A stretch of DNA of 64,000 nucleotides. It comes from Sphingobacterium sp. SYP-B4668 (GTDB taxonomy: Bacteria > Bacteroidota > Bacteroidia > Sphingobacteriales > Sphingobacteriaceae). Under the pieces are notes generated by a model, which was not told the origin of the DNA, did no database searches, and saw nothing but the letters and a program-made list of their open reading frames with translations. The stretch lies in contig NZ_CP115483.1 of the NCBI RefSeq assembly GCF_027627455.1, positions 4,588,001 to 4,652,000 on the forward strand. Direction: 5' to 3'. This document shows, in pieces, positions 48,226-55,875 of this stretch. Both the position numbers and the translations under genes were made by a program. Each line of letters starts with the position of its first letter. Position 1 is the first letter of the stretch.

Positions 48226-48256
48226 TTGAATTTTCATTTTTTAATCCTTATCTTTG
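48226..48256 (+). promoter_or_regulatory. rplY promoter
   Basis: TTG (48226-48228), 20 bp, TATCTTTG (48249-48256), 27 bp before the rplY ATG. Good consensus match. Confidence 0.78.
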
Positions 48257-48283
48257 CACCTCAAATTTTAATAAATTAAAACG

Positions 48284-48880
48284 ATGAAATCAATTGCTAT
48301 TAGCGGTTCTGTTAGACAGAACGTAGGGAAAAGAGATGCAAAAGAATTGCGTTACGAAGGTAATGTACCTGCGGTTCTTTATGGTAGTGGTACGCAAACT
48401 CACCTATCTGTATCCGCAGCTGATTTGAAACAAGTGCTTTACACGCCAGAAGTTGTATTCGTAGAATTCGACCTTAATGGAAAAAAAACAAAAGCTATTG
48501 TTCAAGACGCTCAATTCCACCCATTGACTGACGTTGTTATCCACGTAGACTTTTTAGAGTTGAACGATGACAAAGCTGTTTCAGTAAATATCCCTGTTAA
48601 ATTGACAGGTACTTCTCCTGGTGTTAAATTAGGGGGTAAATTAGTGCAGAAATTACGTACGCTTCGTGTAAAAGCTACTCCGAACAACCTACCTCAAGAA
48701 ATTGAAGTACCTATGGAATCTTTGGAAGTAGGTAAATCATTCCGTGTAGGTCAGGTGAAACTTGAGAATGGTAAAGTGTTGAACAATGCTGACGATACCA
48801 TTGTATCTGTCATCATGTCTCGTGCTCTACGTCAAGCAGAACAAGAAGCAGCTAAAGCAGCTCAAGGTAAAAAGAAATAA
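48284..48880 (+). CDS. rplY: 50S ribosomal protein L25 / general stress protein Ctc
   Basis: A 198-residue two-domain form of L25 that binds 5S rRNA in the large subunit. The N-terminal L25 domain (about 1-90) has GKRDAKELRYEGNVPAVLYG and VDFLELND; the C-terminal TL5/CTC domain (about 95-180) has VPVKLTG-like strands and LPQEIEVPMESLEVG. The tail is rich in Ala, Gln and Lys. Length is normal for the long form. It carries its own promoter and terminator; pth is about 175 bp downstream, a common neighbour pair. Confidence 0.95.
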   Translation: MKSIAISGSVRQNVGKRDAKELRYEGNVPAVLYGSGTQTHLSVSAADLKQVLYTPEVVFVEFDLNGKKTKAIVQDAQFHPLTDVVIHVDFLELNDDKAVSVNIPVKLTGTSPGVKLGGKLVQKLRTLRVKATPNNLPQEIEVPMESLEVGKSFRVGQVKLENGKVLNNADDTIVSVIMSRALRQAEQEAAKAAQGKKK

Positions 48881-48914
48881 TCTTAAATAGATTATAATAG
48901 ACTTCATAAGAAAA

Positions 48915-48938
48915 GGCATCGATACGATGCCTTTTTTA
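48915..48938 (+). terminator. rplY terminator
   Basis: GGCATCG / CGATGCC arms with an ATA loop, then a T run. Confidence 0.86.
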
Positions 48939-49024
48939 TTACCCCCACCCCTTAACCCATCTCTTCTTTCTTCCAGCCTTTCCCTAAAACCGAGGTAACC
49001 GTCTAAAATCTCACATCTATTCTC

Positions 49025-49032
49025 TATTTTTG
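49025..49032 (+). promoter_or_regulatory. pth promoter -7 box
   Basis: TATTTTTG matches TAnnTTTG and lies 24 bp upstream of the pth ATG. No TTG at -33. Confidence 0.55.
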
Positions 49033-49056
49033 CAGACTTAGATCAACAGATACAAC

Positions 49057-49617
49057 ATGAATTATCTTATAGTAGGCTTAGGTAACATCGGTCGTGAATA
49101 TGAAGACACGCGTCACAATATTGGGTTTATGATAGCCGATGAATTGGTAAAGCAGGCTGGAGGTTCATTTTCCACATTAAAGTACGCCTTCTTTTCTGAA
49201 TATAAGCAACGCGGACACAATGTACATGTCATCAAACCGACTACTTATATGAATCTCAGTGGTAAAGCTGTCAACTATTGGATGCAGCAACTTAAGGTAC
49301 CCATTAGCAATGTATTGGTGCTTGTGGACGACCTGGCGCTTCCCTTGGGTACCATTCGTATCAAACCCAAAGGCAGCAGTGCTGGACATAACGGACTTAA
49401 ATCCATTGAAGCCCTATGTGGTGGACAGGCTTACCCCAGACTAAGGTTTGGTATAAGTGACAATTTTCCAAAAGGCCGTCAGGCGGAATACGTATTAGCT
49501 CCCTTTGATAAGGATGAACAACCCGAGCTACCTGCGCTCATTGAACGTTCGGTCCAAATGATCAATAGCTTTATTAATATCGGAATAGAGCTGACCATGA
49601 CCAATATGAATAAATAA
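49057..49617 (+). CDS. pth: Peptidyl-tRNA hydrolase
   Basis: A 186-residue enzyme that frees tRNA from peptidyl-tRNAs dropped by ribosomes. The N-terminal motif GLGNIGREYEDTRHNIGFM includes the catalytic histidine (H21 region), followed by KPTTYMNLSGKAV near residue 67 and DDLALPLGTIRIKPKGSSAG, then HNGLKSIE. Length is normal. It follows rplY and ends before a region convergent with the M56 peptidase gene. Confidence 0.96.
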   Translation: MNYLIVGLGNIGREYEDTRHNIGFMIADELVKQAGGSFSTLKYAFFSEYKQRGHNVHVIKPTTYMNLSGKAVNYWMQQLKVPISNVLVLVDDLALPLGTIRIKPKGSSAGHNGLKSIEALCGGQAYPRLRFGISDNFPKGRQAEYVLAPFDKDEQPELPALIERSVQMINSFINIGIELTMTNMNK

Positions 49618-49769
49618 CCTACTTCATTTCCTGAAAAATATTCCCAACGAATGACTATCGGAAGTGACAGAGCTGAGTCTGCTTCGCTGTAGCTTAGATT
49701 TGATAGGTATTAACCATATGTCCTGAATTAATCTCGAATCTGTAATGGAGTACGGGTACACGTTAAAAC

Positions 49770-49800
49770 AAAAAGCCAAACATAATTGTTCGGCTTTTTA
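49770..49800 (-). terminator. Terminator of the blaI-blaR1-like operon
   Basis: AAAAAGCC(A)AACA pairs with TGTT(C)GGCTTTTT with one mismatch. Tracts of A and T on both sides could allow bidirectional use between convergent pth and the M56 gene. Confidence 0.7.
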
Positions 49801-49821
49801 CATTAGGAAGTTTAATCGTTA

Positions 49822-51558
49822 CTATTTCGTAAATTTTATCGTATCAATCCGATTATTATTTTTCTTTCCGTATCCCATAATGGTGATGGTATCCAGTTTA
49901 CGCCCTTCCGTAACAGAAGTTGAATTCGGACCAACCGTCTCAGCACCTTTATCCTCCTTACCCGATTTGGTCGTGACTAGAATAACTCCGTTTTTGCCTT
50001 TTTCACCATATAATGCATTTGCTGCATCATTCTTGAGGACGGAAATACTTCGGATAGTATTAGGATCCAAATCATTCTCCCCGGACCGATAGTCTTTAAC
50101 CACACCATCTACTATGAAAAGAGGCACTTTTTCGGTTAAACGGTTTTCTGTTTTCCAAACTAAAGAGACCTCATTTAGATTAGATACCTTACTAGTTGAG
50201 GCACTTCCCTCCCCATTTAGAGTCTTTATCATGTGTTGTAACGAAATCCTATTTGTGGAATCCGCTTTATCAGTCACACGAATACCTGTAACTTTTCCAT
50301 TGAGTCTATTCGTACTCAATGAGTCCACGACTTCGGTTGGGGTCTTTGCTTTTGAAGGATCTTTCAAAGTAATCAATATCGCACCGTTTACTGCTTTCGG
50401 ACCATACTCAACAACCGCAGCCTCTCCCTTCAAAATGCTGATGCCCTCAATACGATTGGGATCCAAAGCTTTCATAACATCCCCATCAACCTGTTTGCCC
50501 TCAAGGAAATAAATAGGTTGATTATCTAGAGGCATTTCTGTCAAACGAATTGTCACATTCGGCTGTGGTTTCTCCTGGACAATTTCAATTTTCTTGTCTA
50601 CAGGTTGGACATCAACTTGTTTGACAGTATCCTTCGACATAAATGGCCTCGGCACATCAAGCACAGTTTCCTTGGCTATACTCACTATATTTTCAATTTT
50701 GGCCTCGGCTCTATCGATGGTCAATGCGCCCGCGGTAAAAATCAACAGCGGCAGCATAAAGGCATATTTGCTAAGTTGCAACTTGGAGGAGCGTCGTTTG
50801 TTCATCATCATGATCCTAAGTTTTAACGTTTTGAAATTAAATTGGTTTCCTATTCCAATAGCTGCACCTTGCTTGGTTACATGCAGGAGACTATATTGAT
50901 ATGTTTGCTTATCTACCCCACGATTGAGAACCTGCTGATCAGTCAGAAATTCTAGATTTTGACGAATGGCCCGGCGCATCATCCACACAAAAGGACTGTA
51001 CCAACACAAAATCAACGTCGCTTCGCCCAAGAGGATATCCAATGTATGCTTACCTTTCACATGGATTTCTTCATGATGAAAGATATCCAATAGTTCAATT
51101 TCCTCGTGTAAATCCTTATTTACATAAATCCTATTCATAAATGAAAATGGAACAATAGGTATCCACACGTTACGAAATATATAGTCTCGCCATTGTGCCG
51201 GTTTGGAATACAGATGTATGCGAACCAAGCTCCCAAGCTGTGCCAAAAACTTAATCGCCAGTACACACATTCCAATCGTCAATATACCGATCAACACTGC
51301 TAGCAAGGCCACCCCTTCATTTGTTTCTTTTACACCATTAGGAATGTAGGTCATGTAATCACCCATCACGATTAGGGGTTTGGCAAACCATGCGCGTAAA
51401 TCTATAAATGGGTAAGCAAAGGAAAACAGAATCCCTGAAAGAAAATAAAATCGATTCAATCCGTAGAATGTCAATCCCTTCAGCATAACCTTATACCCAA
51501 GGTATACAATAGCTAACAGGACATTTACTTGAATAACATAATTTAAGAGATTTTCCAT
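49822..51558 (-). CDS. BlaR1-like M56 membrane metallopeptidase with C-terminal plug-like repeats
   Basis: A 578-residue protein. The N-terminal ~300 residues hold about four transmembrane helices and the M56 zinc site H162EEIH166 with a likely third ligand E179. In BlaR1/MecR1 this domain cleaves the BlaI/MecI repressor on signal. In place of a penicillin-binding sensor the C-terminal periplasmic part carries two segments (about residues 345-400 and 480-535) that resemble TonB-receptor plug domains (GISILKGEAAVVEYGPKAVN; SISVLKNDAANALYGEKGKN). The BlaI-type gene is 10 bp upstream in the same operon. The inducing signal is unknown; a beta-lactam sensor is not supported. Confidence 0.9.
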   Translation of the reverse strand: MENLLNYVIQVNVLLAIVYLGYKVMLKGLTFYGLNRFYFLSGILFSFAYPFIDLRAWFAKPLIVMGDYMTYIPNGVKETNEGVALLAVLIGILTIGMCVLAIKFLAQLGSLVRIHLYSKPAQWRDYIFRNVWIPIVPFSFMNRIYVNKDLHEEIELLDIFHHEEIHVKGKHTLDILLGEATLILCWYSPFVWMMRRAIRQNLEFLTDQQVLNRGVDKQTYQYSLLHVTKQGAAIGIGNQFNFKTLKLRIMMMNKRRSSKLQLSKYAFMLPLLIFTAGALTIDRAEAKIENIVSIAKETVLDVPRPFMSKDTVKQVDVQPVDKKIEIVQEKPQPNVTIRLTEMPLDNQPIYFLEGKQVDGDVMKALDPNRIEGISILKGEAAVVEYGPKAVNGAILITLKDPSKAKTPTEVVDSLSTNRLNGKVTGIRVTDKADSTNRISLQHMIKTLNGEGSASTSKVSNLNEVSLVWKTENRLTEKVPLFIVDGVVKDYRSGENDLDPNTIRSISVLKNDAANALYGEKGKNGVILVTTKSGKEDKGAETVGPNSTSVTEGRKLDTITIMGYGKKNNNRIDTIKFTK

Positions 51559-51568
51559 AAGACATCAA

Positions 51569-51931
51569 TTAACTTTTACCATTTTTTATCATATTCATGA
51601 TTTCTTCAAGTTCAGAGGCAGACAGTTTCTCTTCTTTGACAAAGAAGCTGACCATCTCCTTATAGGAGTTCCTGAAATAATCTCCAACAAATCCATTCAT
51701 GAATTTGGCCTTATACTCCTGCTCACTGATTAGCGGTTCATACCGCTTTGCATTTGCATACTTTACTGCTTTGACATATGCCTTTCGCTCTAAGTTTTTG
51801 ACCGTGGAAGCTAATGTTGTATAAGGAACCGTACTTCCTTTGATATTATCTAATATCTCTTTTATAAAGCCTCCATTTAGTTGCCAAATCGACAACATGG
51901 CTTCTTCTTCCTGTATTGTTAATTTTTCCAT
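51569..51931 (-). CDS. BlaI/MecI/CopY-family repressor
   Basis: A 120-residue winged-helix repressor. The DNA-binding part runs over residues 1-~70 (LTIQEEEAMLSIWQLN, then VPYTTLASTVKNLERKAYV as recognition region); the C-terminal ~50 residues form the dimerisation helices that are the cleavage target of BlaR1-type proteases. It is co-transcribed with the M56 protease gene 10 bp downstream. A 17-bp dyad over its own promoter is the likely operator, so the pair would be autoregulated. Confidence 0.94.
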   Translation of the reverse strand: MEKLTIQEEEAMLSIWQLNGGFIKEILDNIKGSTVPYTTLASTVKNLERKAYVKAVKYANAKRYEPLISEQEYKAKFMNGFVGDYFRNSYKEMVSFFVKEEKLSASELEEIMNMIKNGKS

Positions 51932-51946
51932 AAAACACCTTCTATT

Positions 51947-51963
51947 ACTTGTACTTTACAAGT
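51947..51963. promoter_or_regulatory. Candidate BlaI-type operator
   Basis: Perfect dyad ACTTGTA-CTT-TACAAGT (7-bp arms, 3-base centre), 16 bp before the repressor ATG and overlapping the -7 box. Its core TACA/TGTA pattern is like that of known BlaI/MecI operators. Confidence 0.7.
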
Positions 51964-51988
51964 TTACGAAAAAATCGTAGACAGTCAA
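51959..51988 (-). promoter_or_regulatory. Promoter of the blaI-like operon
   Basis: On the minus strand TTG (51988-51986), exactly 19 bp, TAAACTTG (51966-51959), one mismatch from TAnnTTTG. The -7 box overlaps the dyad, so bound repressor would block it. Confidence 0.6.
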
Positions 51989-52187
51989 GTATTTTCAACA
52001 TTTTCTTTCGTAATTAACTCTTTATCATGCGATAAGGTATTTAACAACGGTATAAAACCAATTTTTTAACATTTGTCTATTTGTGACAATACTGTTGTAT
52101 TGAAGAAGAACTAGGTGTTTTTTTATAGATTTACCAACATCATCAGAATGGATAACCCTGAATAAAGGCAATTGCCAATCCTCACAT

Positions 52188-53093
52188 ATGGAAATAGATT
52201 ATAGATTGAAGGTATTTTATGTGGCTGCTAAAACATTGAATTTTACGAAAGCAGCATCTGAATTGTTCATCTCCCAACCTGCGGTCAGCAAGAATATACA
52301 GGAGATGGAACATACCGTGGGCACTCCATTATTTGAGCGGCTAGGCAATCGTTTGGCACTAACTAAAGCCGGATCGGTACTCTACCATCATGCACAACTC
52401 ATCTTTGAACAATATAATCTAGCGACTTATGAAATAAATCAAGTCATCGGTAAGGAGAACGGTAGCCTTTTTATTGGAATCAGTACGACAATCTCCCAAT
52501 ATGTCATTCCAAAGATACTGGCTCAATTTGTGGCCAGCTATCCCGAAAATGAGATTAAGGTCTATCAATATAATTCGAAAAAAGTTGAGGAGCTACTGAT
52601 TCGAAAAGAGATTCATCTCGGTATTACGGAAGGATTGACCGATAATCGCTCACTCAAATTTACTCCTTTTCTAAAGGATGAAATTGTATTGGTTACCAAC
52701 GCGCAGAACACGTTTTTTCAAAAAGAGAACTGTACACTAATGGATTTATCTACTATCCCACTCGTGATTCGTGAAGAGGGGTCAGGCACTCGTGATATCA
52801 TTGAGGAGCGTTTAAAACAACATGGAATATCTATACATCGCCTAAAAATTGAAATCACGCTATCTTCTACGGAAAGCATCAAACGTTATCTAAAATATAG
52901 CAATGCTGCTGCGTTTGTATCTATACATGCAGTCAACGAAGAGATTAACAACAACGAGCTGAAAATAATTGATGTATCAGATTTTGCGATAGACAGATAT
53001 TTTTACATCACACACATGTATGGTGGCTTGGCTGGATTGCCACAAAAATTCTTCAAGTATATCCAACAACATAAAAATAATATCTATACATAA
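52188..53093 (+). CDS. LysR-family transcriptional regulator
   Basis: A 301-residue regulator. The N-terminal winged helix is clear (residues 1-~65: FTKAASELFISQPAVSKNIQ, then GTPLFERLGNRLALTKAG). The effector domain (about 90-295) is of the periplasmic-binding-protein type with an anion-like site SGTRDIIEERL near residue 196, as in CysB-like and CysL-like proteins. It lies 81 bp upstream of, and on the same strand as, the TsdA-like cytochrome gene, so it probably controls that cluster, perhaps sensing a sulfur oxyanion; this is inference. Confidence 0.92.
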   Translation: MEIDYRLKVFYVAAKTLNFTKAASELFISQPAVSKNIQEMEHTVGTPLFERLGNRLALTKAGSVLYHHAQLIFEQYNLATYEINQVIGKENGSLFIGISTTISQYVIPKILAQFVASYPENEIKVYQYNSKKVEELLIRKEIHLGITEGLTDNRSLKFTPFLKDEIVLVTNAQNTFFQKENCTLMDLSTIPLVIREEGSGTRDIIEERLKQHGISIHRLKIEITLSSTESIKRYLKYSNAAAFVSIHAVNEEINNNELKIIDVSDFAIDRYFYITHMYGGLAGLPQKFFKYIQQHKNNIYT

Positions 53094-53174
53094 CCTTTGC
53101 TTATACCCTATAATAATTGGACATTATAACGGCATCATAAGTTCTTTTAGATTTGCTTCAAACCGACAAAGATT

Positions 53175-54152
53175 ATGGAAGAAGAACTAAAGAGCTATCG
53201 CAAAATTACAAATACCGTTATATTACTGAGCGTCGTCTTGGTATGTTTTATATTGCTTACTTCATATTTGACACTCCGTCCACCAGTACGCGTTCAAGCC
53301 GAAAAAGCTACAAACGACAGTATAATTAAACATATTGACCACTATATACCTGTTGCATTTACCAGTAGCAAAGAGGGAGAATTGGCTTCATATGGCGAAA
53401 AGCTCATCAAAGAGACTTACAACTACTTTTATAGGGATGGTCAGAAAATCGGGAATCACTTAGCCTGCACCAACTGCCATTTAAATGGCGGCACGAAATC
53501 ATTTGCTGCCCCATACATAGGTCTCACCGGGGTATTTCCAATCTATATCGGTCGTGAAGATAAGATTGAATCCTTAGAGGAGCGCATTAATGGATGTTTC
53601 GAACGCAGTATGAACGGTGAGGCAATAGCTATCAATAGTACAGAAATGCGGGCGATTATTACCTATATCAAGCATATCAGCGATCAAACCCCAGTGGGCA
53701 AACGTATTCCTGGACAGGGATTCGTCAAGATTGAAGTTCCAGAACGTGCTGCAGACCCAAAATCAGGTTCGGTAGTCTTCCAGCGGCAATGTAAAAGTTG
53801 TCACGGTGCTGAAGGGCAAGGTATTAAATTAGCAAATAGCAAAGGATACCAGTATCCACCACTATGGGGTCCAGATTCCTATAACGACGGCGCAGGTATG
53901 TCACGATTATTGACAGCCGCTAAATTCATCAAGGGAAACATGCCGCTAGGAGCTACACATGATGCACCAATCCTCAGCGATGAGGACGCCTACGACGTTG
54001 CGGCTTATATAAACTCGTTCCCGCGTCCTGAAAAAGCAAACAAAGAGCTGGACTATCCTAATTTGGCAAAAAAACCTAAGGATACGCCCTATCCACCATT
54101 CAATGATGAAATCAGTCAATTACAACATAAATACGGACCTTATAATTTTTAG
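53175..54152 (+). CDS. Diheme c-type cytochrome, TsdA-like (thiosulfate dehydrogenase family)
   Basis: A 325-residue protein with one N-terminal membrane anchor (about residues 13-34) and two class I cytochrome c domains facing the periplasm. Heme sites are C98-T-N-C101-H102 and C206-K-S-C209-H210. The first domain carries GTKSFAAPYIGLTGVFP and ERINGCFERSMNG; C141 in this motif is in the place of the unusual heme-ligand cysteine of TsdA. M256 in NMPLG is a likely ligand of the second heme. TsdA enzymes oxidise thiosulfate to tetrathionate or run in reverse. It is followed after 3 bp by a DsrE-like gene. Confidence 0.85.
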   Translation: MEEELKSYRKITNTVILLSVVLVCFILLTSYLTLRPPVRVQAEKATNDSIIKHIDHYIPVAFTSSKEGELASYGEKLIKETYNYFYRDGQKIGNHLACTNCHLNGGTKSFAAPYIGLTGVFPIYIGREDKIESLEERINGCFERSMNGEAIAINSTEMRAIITYIKHISDQTPVGKRIPGQGFVKIEVPERAADPKSGSVVFQRQCKSCHGAEGQGIKLANSKGYQYPPLWGPDSYNDGAGMSRLLTAAKFIKGNMPLGATHDAPILSDEDAYDVAAYINSFPRPEKANKELDYPNLAKKPKDTPYPPFNDEISQLQHKYGPYNF

Positions 54153-54155
54153 ATC

Positions 54156-54623
54156 ATGAATAAAACACTAATGATGGTAATCCTGGCTATATGCAGCCTA
54201 AGCACAGTAAAAGCACAGATGAAAGAAAATACCGTGGAGAACAACAAAGCGTTCCAAGGAGCTGTTGCAGAGCAATCTAGCTATAAAGCTATCTATCAAT
54301 TGGACACGAATGACCCGAAAATAATTGAAAAAGCTATTCGCAATATCAACAATGTGCTGGATGACCCGAGACTTAAGGGCAAGCTTGAAATCGAATTGAT
54401 TACCTTTTCGGGAGGTACGGAAGCCTACCTACTAGGTTCAAAATTTGAAGAACCTTTGAAAAAACTAATACAACGTGGTGTTACAGTGGCACAATGTCTC
54501 AACTCGTTGAAAGAAAGAAACCTGACAAAGGCACAGCTTTTTGATTTCGTAGGTTATGTACCTAGTGGTAACGGCGAACTCATCATCCGCTCGGCACAGG
54601 GATGGACGGTCATCAAACCGTAA
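54156..54623 (+). CDS. Exported DsrE/F-like sulfur-relay protein
   Basis: A 155-residue protein with a signal peptide (cleavage near TVKA|Q, residue 20). The mature part has the DsrE/F fold pattern: alternating strands and helices (IYQLDTNDPKIIEKAIRNI, LEIELITFSGG, LKKLIQRGVTVAQC) with a single conserved cysteine C114 that could carry persulfide sulfur. Classical DsrE proteins are cytoplasmic, so an exported form is of interest. It starts 3 bp after the TsdA-like cytochrome gene and should be co-transcribed with it. Family call moderate to good; substrate unknown. Confidence 0.82.
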   Translation: MNKTLMMVILAICSLSTVKAQMKENTVENNKAFQGAVAEQSSYKAIYQLDTNDPKIIEKAIRNINNVLDDPRLKGKLEIELITFSGGTEAYLLGSKFEEPLKKLIQRGVTVAQCLNSLKERNLTKAQLFDFVGYVPSGNGELIIRSAQGWTVIKP

Positions 54624-54684
54624 CCCAAAACGTAGCGCAACAAGCTAATATAGACTACTTAATTTATCCATAACAATTGAATAT

Positions 54685-55596
54685 ATGCTCAAAATCATCA
54701 TTTATATAGGGGTACTATTTTCGGCAATATCCGTCGCGAATGCACAAGATCACCGCTTTGATCCACCTTGGAATACCCCACCTGAAGCTGCTGTAAATTT
54801 CACGATTCCAGGTATCGACAATATCCCCGATTTATATGGTGAAATTGAAAATCCCCAACTGGTCATCTTTTTTGCAGGAAATCAGTTTATGGTCATCGAT
54901 GACCTCATCAAGGGGTTTAAAAAGCTTCATCCCGAATACGAACGTATTTTTGTAGAGACTTTACCTCCAGGTATTTTAGCCAAACAAATCCAAGGGGGAT
55001 CGTTGACTATTGGCAATTTGAAAATCACGCATACCCCCGATATCTATACTGCGGGCCAAAGACGCATTACAGAAATGACGGATTACTTTGACCAGACCAT
55101 CGAGTATGCACAAAATAAACTGATTCTCATGGTTCCAAAAGGAAACCCCAAGCAGATTAAATCACTCGAGGACCTACAACGACCAGAGGTACGCATCGCT
55201 ATGCCAAATCCAACGTGGGAAGGAGTAGGCGAGCAGATTAAAACAGCCTACAAAAAGGCAGGTGGACAGAAACTGGTGGACGCAGTGATGGAAACAAAAA
55301 CCAATGACGGGAGTACCTACCTAACCAAGATACATCACCGGGAAAGTCCTTTGAGAATCTTGAACGGATTGGCAGATGTCGCGCCTGTATGGTATTCGGA
55401 AGTTGCTTTCCAAAAGATGATCAAGCACCCCGTAGAGGGAATAGAGATTCCCGTGGAACATAACATCACTGCCAAATACATGGCTGGTAAATTGAAGAAA
55501 TCGAAAAACAAAGAAGCCGCTGCTCATTTCATGTCTTACTTACAATCGGACAAGGCCAAGGCCATTTATAAAAAATATGGTTTTGATGTAAATTAG
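54685..55596 (+). CDS. Periplasmic substrate-binding protein, ModA/sulfate-binding-like, without transporter
   Basis: A 303-residue exported protein with a signal peptide (residues 1-20, VANA|Q). The mature part has two lobes typical of class II periplasmic binding proteins of the molybdate/sulfate type (VIFFAGNQFMVIDDLIKGF; KLILMVPKGNPKQIKSLEDL; RIAMPNPTWEGVGEQIKTAY; VEHNITAKYMAGKL). No ABC permease or ATPase gene is near. It ends the LysR-TsdA-DsrE cluster, 61 bp after the DsrE-like gene, and precedes a strong terminator. It may bind a sulfur oxyanion and pass it to the cytochrome; this is inference. Confidence 0.82.
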   Translation: MLKIIIYIGVLFSAISVANAQDHRFDPPWNTPPEAAVNFTIPGIDNIPDLYGEIENPQLVIFFAGNQFMVIDDLIKGFKKLHPEYERIFVETLPPGILAKQIQGGSLTIGNLKITHTPDIYTAGQRRITEMTDYFDQTIEYAQNKLILMVPKGNPKQIKSLEDLQRPEVRIAMPNPTWEGVGEQIKTAYKKAGGQKLVDAVMETKTNDGSTYLTKIHHRESPLRILNGLADVAPVWYSEVAFQKMIKHPVEGIEIPVEHNITAKYMAGKLKKSKNKEAAAHFMSYLQSDKAKAIYKKYGFDVN

Positions 55597-55621
55597 ACAT
55601 CTTAAATAATTCACTGATTAC

Positions 55622-55656
55622 GAGCGACTTTCTAACGCAAGAAAGTCGCTCTTTTC
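55622..55656 (+). terminator. Terminator of the sulfur-like cluster
   Basis: Perfect 11-bp arms (GAGCGACTTTC / GAAAGTCGCTC), 8-base loop, then TTTT. Confidence 0.85.
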
Positions 55657-55823
55657 ATTTTAGAATATTAAATTTTGCATATTAGTTTCACTCATTTGTT
55701 TGTTTATCCAATATTTTTAGATACTTTAGGATGCGTTGTTAATATATTGCTAATTCCACTTTAAGTCTTCATCAAATTGGCCGGATTTGACTTAAAAATG
55801 GCATATTAATTCATTTCGGCACA

Positions 55824-55853
55824 TTGATTTACATTTCAATTTATTTACATTTG
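55824..55853 (+). promoter_or_regulatory. gltA promoter
   Basis: TTG (55824-55826), exactly 19 bp, TACATTTG (55846-55853), 22 bp before the ATG. Full consensus match. Confidence 0.82.
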
Positions 55854-55875
55854 CATAATACAACATATTCAAATT

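Larger units (their letters stand above)
47958..48226. other. Intergenic region between prs and rplY
   Basis: The stretch between prs and rplY (about 400 bp in all) holds the prs terminator, the 11-bp repeats with two hairpins and the rplY promoter. No protein or known RNA gene was recognised. Confidence 0.5.

Noticed and set aside
49822..51931. BlaI/BlaR1-like pair read as beta-lactam resistance
   Set aside because: There is no beta-lactamase or PBP2a gene nearby and the protease lacks a penicillin-binding sensor domain.
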